Source of the DNA: Roseiflexaceae bacterium
GTDB taxonomy: Bacteria > Chloroflexota > Chloroflexia > Chloroflexales > Roseiflexaceae
Assembly (NCBI GenBank): GCA_947462525.1
Contig: CANHPK010000084.1
Location: 1 to 6,788, forward strand
Direction: 5' to 3'
DNA: 6,788 nucleotides
Part shown: in pieces, positions 1 to 5,415 of the stretch
How the letters are laid out: each line of letters starts with the position of its first letter
How positions within the stretch are numbered: the first letter of the stretch is position 1
Notes under the pieces: model-generated
Seen by the model: the letters and a program-made list of their open reading frames with translations, nothing else
What the model was told of the DNA's origin: nothing
Databases searched by the model: none
Position numbers and translations under genes: made by a program

Positions 1-35
1 CCGCACCGTCGCGTCTGCGGCGGTGCGGATTTTTT
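1..35 (+). terminator. Hairpin plus T-run, likely intrinsic terminator or attenuator
   Basis: A perfect 8-bp inverted repeat (CCGCACCG at 1-8, CGGTGCGG at 21-28) encloses a 12-nt loop and is followed by A and six T (29-35). This is the classic layout of a rho-independent terminator for + strand transcription. The stem starts at the first base of the window, so it may extend further left. It most simply ends transcription of an unseen upstream gene. The next start codon is only 18 nt beyond the T-run, so the hairpin could instead act as an attenuator within a longer transcript. Confidence 0.8.
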
Positions 36-52
36 GAGTGAGAGGTGACACC

Positions 53-286
53 ATGCGACGATTCATCATCGGATTGCTGTTTGGGTTGTTGGCCGGCAGT
101 GTGGTCGGGTATTGGTGGCTGCGCCGGATCGGTAAGTTGGACGACCCGGCGAGCTTTGTCGGGCAGATTGTCAAAACTGCACGGGAAGCAGCTGCTGCCC
201 AAGAAGCCCAATTGTGGGCGCGCTACCAGCAGGCCCAAGTCAACACCAAACCCGCAGCCAGCGACGACGATATGTTGGGGATCTAG
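53..286 (+). CDS. Small single-pass membrane protein of unknown function
   Basis: A 77-residue protein. Residues 4-23 form a hydrophobic, glycine-rich helix (IIGLLFGLLAGSVVGYWW) flanked by Arg on both sides (R2, R3 and R24, R25), a likely membrane anchor. Residues 33-63 look like one amphipathic, Ala/Gln/Glu-rich helix, and the tail is acidic (D71-D73). The general shape, a short N-terminal anchor plus a charged helix, recalls YtxH-like small envelope proteins, but I see no diagnostic motif and assign no function. I chose ATG 53 because AGAGGTG (41-47) lies 5 nt upstream; an in-frame GTG at 38 would add five residues but has only the T-run before it. The stop is 12 nt before the next gene, so the two are probably cotranscribed. 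Confidence 0.75.
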   Translation: MRRFIIGLLFGLLAGSVVGYWWLRRIGKLDDPASFVGQIVKTAREAAAAQEAQLWARYQQAQVNTKPAASDDDMLGI

Positions 287-298
287 AAGGGTGACACC

Positions 299-1021
299 AT
301 GCTTCGTCGTGCACTCCGGACCATTCATGCAGACAAGCGCTGGTGGCATGCCATCGGATTGGGTGGGCTGTGTAGCCTGACGCTTTTTGGGCACCCGCTG
401 GCAGCCGGCCTCGTGGTCGAACACATGGACAACACCCGCAAAGGGTATGCATCGCCTTTGCCGCCGTTCTACGATTGGACGACGCGCTGGTTGATGGGCT
501 TATTTGCCGTGTTGGTCGATTTCGTCTATTTCGTGATGCCGCTGATGCTGATGGGGTTGCTCTTCTTCTGTGGCGGACTGACGATGCTGATGGCGCGCTC
601 AGACGAGGGGCAGTTCGGCATATTGGGTGTCATCGGTGGGGCGCTCATCGCCTGGTGGCTGTTTGTTTTTTTGACGGGCGTGTCGGCCGTGGGGCGTTTG
701 GTCTATCTGGATGATAGCGGTCCCGAGCGGGCACTGACGTCGTTCCCCCTGCGCGAGGCGTTGCGACCATATGCACGGCGATACTACGCCAAAGCACGCA
801 TCCTCAGTCTGCCGCTGTACATCGCGCCGCTGGTGTGTGCCGCACTGGTGCCACTGGTGTTGCGGCTCGATTCGGTATGGGGTGTCAGCGCTGCACTTGT
901 CCTGATTTGGCTGTTGTTCAGCAGTTTGGTCTATGCCCACATTGGCACGATGCTGATCTACGGTGAAGTCAATAACGAACTCCAGCAGAGTGACCATGCC
1001 CGACCGTTGTTGGGTGCATGA
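299..1021 (+). CDS. DUF4013-like integral membrane protein
   Basis: A 240-residue polytopic protein. Hydrophobic segments lie roughly at 17-40, 64-98 (probably one or two helices), 106-128, 168-190 and 195-221. The N-terminal part has the pattern I associate with DUF4013: a D-x-x-WW start (D12, W15, W16), a glycine-rich first helix ending in P33...G37, then a basic stretch (R47) and an LPPFYDW motif (54-60) leading into a second helix beginning near G67. This family is widespread in Chloroflexota, haloarchaea and other lineages and has no established biochemical function. AAGGGTG (287-293) precedes ATG 299 at a normal distance. The gene follows the small membrane protein by 12 nt and is closed by the stem-loop at 1033-1074, so the two form a short transcription unit. 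The family call is from pattern memory; an alternative is an unrelated polytopic membrane protein. Confidence 0.65.
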   Translation: MLRRALRTIHADKRWWHAIGLGGLCSLTLFGHPLAAGLVVEHMDNTRKGYASPLPPFYDWTTRWLMGLFAVLVDFVYFVMPLMLMGLLFFCGGLTMLMARSDEGQFGILGVIGGALIAWWLFVFLTGVSAVGRLVYLDDSGPERALTSFPLREALRPYARRYYAKARILSLPLYIAPLVCAALVPLVLRLDSVWGVSAALVLIWLLFSSLVYAHIGTMLIYGEVNNELQQSDHARPLLGA

Positions 1022-1032
1022 TTTGACCGCGA

Positions 1033-1074
1033 AAAAGCCCCTCTCCTTCAGTCACACGAAGGGGAGGGGCTTTT
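1033..1074. terminator. Bidirectional intrinsic terminator between convergent genes
   Basis: A 17-bp stem (1033-1049 with 1058-1074) has one G-U pair (T1044 with G1063) and an 8-nt loop. The left arm begins with an A run (1032-1036) and the right arm ends in TTTT (1071-1074), so each strand reads a GC-rich hairpin followed by T. It starts 11 nt after the + strand DUF4013-like gene and lies 12 nt beyond the stop of the minus-strand phosphotransferase gene, so it can terminate both. The T-run is longer on the minus strand (five T) than on the plus strand (four T). Confidence 0.92.
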
Positions 1075-1086
1075 GTGTGCGTGCGT

Positions 1087-2085
1087 TTACTGGAGCAGGG
1101 CAAATGTGCCGCTGGTGAGAAAATGCTGCAGACGCAGTTCCATTCGCCGACAGTACTCGGGGATGAATGCACGTTCGCCGGCCGACTCGATGACCAGCAA
1201 ATCGTTGAACAGCAAGACCCCGCGAGCCATCAGTAGCGTCTCGAAGACTGCATCGCTGACCGGCGGAACGGGGCTGACCTGGGCATAGCCCGCCCGGATG
1301 TGCTGCTCGGCACCTGGTATGTCGCGGACATAGTATGACGAGATGGCCAGGTCTTGGATGGGCCAGCCCAGCCCCGCATCGTCGAAGTCGAAGACACTCA
1401 ACTGTTCCGCGTGCCACATCAGGTTGTAGCCGTGCAAATCGGCGTGGATGGGCTGCACAGCAAACTGCTGATCGAGGTGCGCGTAGACGGTCGTGATCTG
1501 GGCGATTGCGTGCGCGACCATATCTTGTAGCCGCGGCGTCACGCTCGGGTGCGTGCTTGTGCTGATGGATTCGGGGCTGTTCATCCACAGGGTGTTGACG
1601 AGCGGGAATGCTGCGTTGCCCTGCGGCGACCAGTGTGCGCTGTGGCGATGCAACTGGGCCATGGTGTGGCCCAATGCCGTCAACTGCGCGACGCGCGGTT
1701 TTTCACCGACGATGCGGCCGGGGAGCCAATGCGACAGTGTGGCTGGTATGGCTCTGTGGAGCGCTGCGACGGGCAATTCGATGGCCCAGTCGCCGGCGGC
1801 GGTTTTGTGCGGAGGAGCGACGTTGACGTGTCCGTCGGCAGCGAGTGCATCGATCCACTGCAGTTCGGCTGCCAGCCCGGCCGCATCGCGCAGGGAATTG
1901 GTACCGAGGCGCAGGGCGTAGCGTGCGCCGCTGGATGTCGTGACGGCGTAGGTCGTATTGAAGCCGTGATTGACCATGCGCAGCGTATGCGGCACGATAT
2001 CGAACTGGGTACAGGCATGCAGTGCGACCGGCCGGAGCAGGACGAGTTGTTGGCGCTGGGTCAAGTCGGCAAAGGTGACGGACAT
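1087..2085 (-). CDS. APH/homoserine-kinase-like phosphotransferase
   Basis: A 332-residue cytosolic protein with the fold signature of the aminoglycoside phosphotransferase/choline kinase superfamily. A nucleotide-binding strand-turn is seen around NHGFNTTY (39-46), with R59 in YALRL at the position usually filled by the ATP-contacting Lys/Arg. The catalytic loop is HADLHGYN (H214, D216, N221), followed by the metal-binding DFDDAG (from D233). All key residues are present, so it should be an active kinase. The substrate is not evident: relatives include type II homoserine kinases, the stress-response Ser/Thr kinase SrkA (YihE) and antibiotic kinases. Its position away from threonine-pathway genes gives no support for homoserine. 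The start ATG at 2085 has GGAG (2098-2095 on the minus strand) 9 nt upstream. It is transcribed away from the isoaspartyl peptidase and converges on the DUF4013-like gene. Confidence 0.88.
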   Translation of the reverse strand: MSVTFADLTQRQQLVLLRPVALHACTQFDIVPHTLRMVNHGFNTTYAVTTSSGARYALRLGTNSLRDAAGLAAELQWIDALAADGHVNVAPPHKTAAGDWAIELPVAALHRAIPATLSHWLPGRIVGEKPRVAQLTALGHTMAQLHRHSAHWSPQGNAAFPLVNTLWMNSPESISTSTHPSVTPRLQDMVAHAIAQITTVYAHLDQQFAVQPIHADLHGYNLMWHAEQLSVFDFDDAGLGWPIQDLAISSYYVRDIPGAEQHIRAGYAQVSPVPPVSDAVFETLLMARGVLLFNDLLVIESAGERAFIPEYCRRMELRLQHFLTSGTFALLQ

Positions 2086-2116
2086 AGGTGGATTCTCCGA
2101 CGGCAGTATTCGTCGC

Positions 2117-2122
2117 TATAAT
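2117..2122 (+). promoter_or_regulatory. -10 box, perfect TATAAT
   Basis: TATAAT matches the sigma-70-type -10 consensus exactly. A transcript starting about 7 nt downstream would have a leader of roughly 35 nt before the isoaspartyl peptidase start. The matching -35 is poor: TTCTCC at 2093-2098 with an 18-bp spacer shares only three bases with TTGACA. The promoter may therefore be moderate in strength or assisted by an activator. Confidence 0.6.
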
Positions 2123-2152
2123 GGATGCATCAGCCCTTTTGTTCAGTATATC

Positions 2153-2157
2153 AAGGA
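2153..2157 (+). promoter_or_regulatory. Ribosome binding site of the isoaspartyl peptidase gene
   Basis: AAGGA lies 7 nt before ATG 2165. It fixes this start and excludes the longer open frame that extends upstream into the divergent gene. Confidence 0.75.
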
Positions 2158-2164
2158 CGCAACA

Positions 2165-3121
2165 ATGTCGATTGCAATTATCGTCCACGGCGGTGCCTGG
2201 GCTATCCCTGACAACGAGGTCGCACCGCACCGCAATGGGTGCCGCAACGCCCGCAATGCAGGCTGGGACGTACTGGCCGCCGGCGGGAGCGCCATGGACG
2301 CCGTCGAGGCGGCTGTGCGTATCCTCGAAGACGACTCCACCTACGATGCCGGCGTTGGTTCGGTGCTGAATCGCGGCGGTTTCGTCGAGCTCGATGCGGC
2401 AGTGATGGACGGTGATCAACTCTTGTATGGCTCGGTCGCCGGTGTACGCCGCGTCCGCAACCCTATCTCGCTCGCCCGCCACGTGCTCAACAGCCCAGCC
2501 GGGATGTTGGTTGCCGAGGGCGCCGAGCAGTTCGCGGTCAAGCGCGGCATCAAACTGTGCGACCCCGAAGACTTGATTGTCGACCGCGAATTCGCCATCT
2601 ACCAAGACCTCGTGCGCACCTACGACGAATCCAAAGATACCGGCGCCACCCCACCCCCGGGTGAGCGTAATGCCGCCATCCAGGCAGGTGGTTGGCCGGC
2701 CCCCAGCATGGACCGCCCCGGCGACACCGTCGGGTGTGTGGCCATCGACAGCAATGGCTGGGTTGTCGCCGGTACGTCGACCGGTGGGACCGGCCACAAA
2801 CTCGTGGGCCGCGTCGGCGATGCACCACTGTTGGGTGGTGGCTTGTATGCGATGAACGAGCTCGGTGGCTGCTCGACCACAGGTTGGGGCGAGTCGATTA
2901 TGCGCATTCTGTTGGCCAAAACAGCCGTTGACTACCTGGCCGATGACTGCCATCCCCAAATCGCCGCCGACCGGGCCATCCAGCGGCTCGCCGATCGCGG
3001 CAAAGGCACTGCAGGGTGTATTTTGTTGGATCGCCACGGTCGGCTGGGATGGGCGTTCAATACACCGCGGATGGCACATGCCTGGCGCACGGCCGATGGC
3101 CGTGACGGCGACGGCGTCTAG
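2165..3121 (+). CDS. Isoaspartyl peptidase / plant-type L-asparaginase (Ntn hydrolase)
   Basis: A 318-residue threonine N-terminal-nucleophile hydrolase of the IaaA (EcAIII)/ASRGL1/glycosylasparaginase family, close to the 321 residues of E. coli IaaA. These enzymes hydrolyse beta-aspartyl dipeptides from damaged proteins and often L-asparagine. The precursor should cut itself before T188 (GDTVGCVA) into alpha and beta subunits. Every active-site residue of EcAIII is matched at a constant offset of nine: T188 (T179), T206 (T197), R216 (R207), D219 (D210), T239 and G240 (T230, G231). Other family blocks are VHGGAW (7-12), GGSAMDAVEAAV (40-51), AGVGSVLN (62-69), ELDAAVMDG (75-83) and RNPISLAR (98-105). 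No signal peptide is present, so it acts in the cytoplasm. The residue before the nucleophile is Asp, as in glycosylasparaginases, rather than the usual Gly. The stop codon lies inside the next gene's ribosome binding site. Confidence 0.94.
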   Translation: MSIAIIVHGGAWAIPDNEVAPHRNGCRNARNAGWDVLAAGGSAMDAVEAAVRILEDDSTYDAGVGSVLNRGGFVELDAAVMDGDQLLYGSVAGVRRVRNPISLARHVLNSPAGMLVAEGAEQFAVKRGIKLCDPEDLIVDREFAIYQDLVRTYDESKDTGATPPPGERNAAIQAGGWPAPSMDRPGDTVGCVAIDSNGWVVAGTSTGGTGHKLVGRVGDAPLLGGGLYAMNELGGCSTTGWGESIMRILLAKTAVDYLADDCHPQIAADRAIQRLADRGKGTAGCILLDRHGRLGWAFNTPRMAHAWRTADGRDGDGV

Positions 3122-3124
3122 GAG
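3119..3124 (+). promoter_or_regulatory. Ribosome binding site overlapping a stop codon (decides a GTG start)
   Basis: TAGGAG contains the TAG stop of the peptidase gene and a Shine-Dalgarno core. GTG 3133 lies 8 nt after it. The in-frame GTG at 3124 overlaps the core itself and cannot use it; ATG 3145 is 20 nt away, too far. The nesting suggests translational coupling. Confidence 0.75.
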
Positions 3125-3132
3125 TGACCGGC

Positions 3133-5406
3133 GTGTGGAACTTGATGCAGCACAGGCTACGGCAGATGCGTTTTCGCACTGCCGTAGCACTTTATGTGGG
3201 CTGCGTGGTGCTCTTTTTTGTGCCGTATTGGGGTATGGGGCAGGTGATGGCGCCGAGTTGCCGGTCGACGGTACTCGGGTTGACACAGCCCGGCGCGCAG
3301 CTGGATCCCTGCGGCCTGCAAAAATTCGCTGACTTCGATAGCGAATTCGTCCCCGAGGTCTATAACCAAATCCACAGCCCGCACACGGGCATGCTGGTGT
3401 TGCGCAACACCGCGACTGAGTATGGTCGGTCGGCCAAACACATTACGGGGAACACGCCAGCCAACATCTACACCTGGGTGATCTACCAGCTCAGCGCTGA
3501 CCCGGTACTGATTTTGATGATATTGACGAGCACGCTGACCGGTTGTGCCGGTCTGTTTGTGTTGTTCCTCTGTCGCGAGTGGGAGCTGTTGCCGCTGGCG
3601 GGATGGGGGGCAGCGCTGTTGACGGCGCTGAGTCCGTTTGTCAGCTACTGGCAGACCTACCCGATGCATGTGGCCACGGTCTGTTGGAGCACTGCACTGC
3701 TCTGGGGCATTGTGCGCGTCTTCAAGAAGGGCGACGTCGTTGCTGCAATGATCCTGTTGCTCGGCGGATATAGCCTGCTGTTGATGGGCTACCCGCAAGC
3801 AATCGTCTATGTGCTGTGGATGTTGGTCGGCGCAGTGGTGCTGGCAGGGTGGCCGTTGCTGGTGACACGGGACTATCGGCGCTGGCGACGCGGCGTCGCA
3901 ATCCTCGCCGGCATGGCGCTTCTCGCACTGGTGTTGGTAGCGCCTGCATACGTCGACGTCTATCGCTCCTACCTGCAATCGGCGCGAGTGACCGCGCCGG
4001 ATACGTATTTTTTGCAGTACATCCTACGTATCGAGCACGCCTGGGTGGTGCTGTTGTATGTTGCGGCGCACACGGTGCCCGAACTCTATGGTAATGCTAC
4101 TGATGTGACCTACCCGTTCCGCACCGACGGCTTTGCATTGACCGTCGTGACCGTTTGGATAGTGGCGATAGCGCTCTGGCGGCAGTATGCGCGGGTATGG
4201 TGGTGGGCGCTGTCGGCTGGTGTGCTCGTGCTGCTGTCGGTGTCGCCGCTGTGGTTTGGGGCGTTGATGCGGGCGCTGCCGGGGTTTACGTTGTCGCAGT
4301 GGACCCCGCATTGGAATGCAATGCTACCGCTCACCGTCCTGTACGCCTACGGCCTGCATGCAGCGTTGCAGGACGATGCACGTCCCCACACACGTTGGGC
4401 GTCGGCCTTGTTGTTGCTGCCGTTAGGATGTATCGGCGCAGGGCTGATTGTGGCGCAGTGGTATGCGGTATCGATTGCGCCGTGGCGACTGGTCGCTCTG
4501 ATTGGGCAAGTCGTGTTGGTGGCGCTGTGGCTGTCGAAGCGGCACCCCGCATGGATTGTCGCTGCGCTCGTCATCACCGTCCTCCTCAGTGCAGTGCCGT
4601 TGCAGACGCGGCTGCCCGTAGCCGATGTACAGCAGAGTAGCCCACTGGTTGCCGCGCTCCAGCGATTTGTACCGGCAGGTGCACGGTATGCCATCGTAGA
4701 CCCAGGGCTGAACTATGTCCTAACGCCCAACATCAATCGCCTCTATGACGTGGCGTCGGTGCACACCTACAACAACTTCACCCCGCCGGCATACGCCCAG
4801 GTCATTGCGGCGTTGGGTGGCAAGACAACATTCTATGGCAAATTCAACACCGAAGTGGCGCCTGTCTACGACACGACAGCGTTCTGGATGAGCAACGTGG
4901 CTGTGGTTTTGGCGCGTGAGCGTATCGACGATGGCAACCTGCGGCCACTGGGGACGTACGGTCCGGCCCAGGTCATGCAGGTGCAGCAGCGCATGGGACC
5001 GTTTTGGCATACTGCGCTGACTGCGACCCCGTATGGCCAAGACATCCGCATTGTCGACTATCGTCAGCGGCCACAATACCCGGTAACCAACGTGCAAGAC
5101 CAAAACGATACCATCACGGCGACGATAACCCCACAGCAACGGCCGACGTTGTTTGTGCACAGCACCTTGGCTGCGGCGGAATGGCGGGCAGACGTGTATG
5201 ATGGCACGCAGTGGCTGGCGGCACGAACCGTCAGCGTGAATGGGGTGTTCCAGGGTGTCGTCATTCCGGCTGGTGTACAGATGGTGCGCCTCCGTTGGGT
5301 AAACGCTGTGCAATGGATGTGGGTGTCTCATCTGGCGTGGGGTGGGATTTGGCTCTGGTATGTGGTTTGGCTGGTGCGTCGGTACCGGTCGCGGAAAAAC
5401 GATTAG
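3133..5406 (+). CDS. YfhO-like polytopic membrane protein (putative GT-C-type glycosyltransferase)
   Basis: A 757-residue protein starting at GTG 3133. A first membrane helix (about 15-36) is followed by a large presumably extracytoplasmic loop (37-120) with acidic residues D66, D69, E71 and E75, the position where GT-C transferases carry catalytic acids. About ten further hydrophobic segments span roughly 123-490. Next comes a soluble domain (about 495-725) and a final helix (727-748) with a basic tail. The soluble domain follows the YfhO pattern: a NRLYDVASVHTYNNF block (535-549), FWMSNVAVVL (584-593, like the family's 'GVRYVLS' segment), and a beta-sandwich end with W684, VNG (702-704) and VIPAG (710-714). 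Firmicute YfhO proteins are needed to glycosylate teichoic acids on the outer face. The acceptor and sugar here are unknown, and no sugar-nucleotide or glycan gene is nearby. Start and stop are both coupled to neighbours. The family call is good; the enzymatic role is inferred. Confidence 0.8.
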   Translation: MWNLMQHRLRQMRFRTAVALYVGCVVLFFVPYWGMGQVMAPSCRSTVLGLTQPGAQLDPCGLQKFADFDSEFVPEVYNQIHSPHTGMLVLRNTATEYGRSAKHITGNTPANIYTWVIYQLSADPVLILMILTSTLTGCAGLFVLFLCREWELLPLAGWGAALLTALSPFVSYWQTYPMHVATVCWSTALLWGIVRVFKKGDVVAAMILLLGGYSLLLMGYPQAIVYVLWMLVGAVVLAGWPLLVTRDYRRWRRGVAILAGMALLALVLVAPAYVDVYRSYLQSARVTAPDTYFLQYILRIEHAWVVLLYVAAHTVPELYGNATDVTYPFRTDGFALTVVTVWIVAIALWRQYARVWWWALSAGVLVLLSVSPLWFGALMRALPGFTLSQWTPHWNAMLPLTVLYAYGLHAALQDDARPHTRWASALLLLPLGCIGAGLIVAQWYAVSIAPWRLVALIGQVVLVALWLSKRHPAWIVAALVITVLLSAVPLQTRLPVADVQQSSPLVAALQRFVPAGARYAIVDPGLNYVLTPNINRLYDVASVHTYNNFTPPAYAQVIAALGGKTTFYGKFNTEVAPVYDTTAFWMSNVAVVLARERIDDGNLRPLGTYGPAQVMQVQQRMGPFWHTALTATPYGQDIRIVDYRQRPQYPVTNVQDQNDTITATITPQQRPTLFVHSTLAAAEWRADVYDGTQWLAARTVSVNGVFQGVVIPAGVQMVRLRWVNAVQWMWVSHLAWGGIWLWYVVWLVRRYRSRKND

Positions 5407-5410
5407 GAGG
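5405..5410 (+). promoter_or_regulatory. Ribosome binding site of fhs, overlapping the upstream stop codon
   Basis: AGGAGG is a full-consensus Shine-Dalgarno sequence, 5 nt before ATG 5416. It shares two bases with the TAG stop (5404-5406) of the YfhO-like gene, so ribosomes finishing that gene would be delivered directly to the fhs start. Confidence 0.88.
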
Positions 5411-5415
5411 ATACC

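Larger units (their letters stand above)
2086..2164. promoter_or_regulatory. Divergent intergenic promoter region
   Basis: This 79-bp spacer must supply start signals for the phosphotransferase (minus) and, most likely, for the three-gene + strand block. The best element is the + strand -10 box at 2117-2122. For the minus strand, TATACT (2150-2145) is a possible -10 but has no convincing -35. A short inverted repeat, CGACG (2098-2102) and CGTCG (2111-2115), ends one base before the + strand -10 and could be an operator, though five base pairs is weak evidence. Confidence 0.55.

Noticed and set aside
1052..1588. A 178-codon minus-strand frame within the kinase gene
   Set aside because: It is a different frame of the same strand, Arg/Cys-rich, and overlaps both the kinase active-site region and the terminator.
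2098..2160. Possible riboswitch or structured leader before the isoaspartyl peptidase gene
   Set aside because: The predicted leader is only about 35 nt, too short for a known riboswitch class, and no extended stem was seen beyond the 5-bp repeat upstream of the -10 box.
1970..2164. Upstream extension of the isoaspartyl peptidase by 65 codons
   Set aside because: It would overlap the divergent kinase gene and the promoter, and the family begins directly at the VHGGAW block that follows ATG 2165 with its own ribosome binding site.
1703..3286. A 527-codon open frame on the minus strand, antisense to the isoaspartyl peptidase gene
   Set aside because: It runs across the peptidase gene, the intergenic promoter and part of the kinase gene in a different frame, has no ribosome binding site and shows no recognisable motif. 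It is a by-product of GC-rich codon use opposite a well-supported gene.
3157..3978. A 273-codon open frame on the minus strand inside the YfhO-like gene
   Set aside because: Its composition (many His, Gln, Arg, Cys) is that of a reverse-complemented hydrophobic gene, and the + strand frame has clear membrane segments and family motifs.
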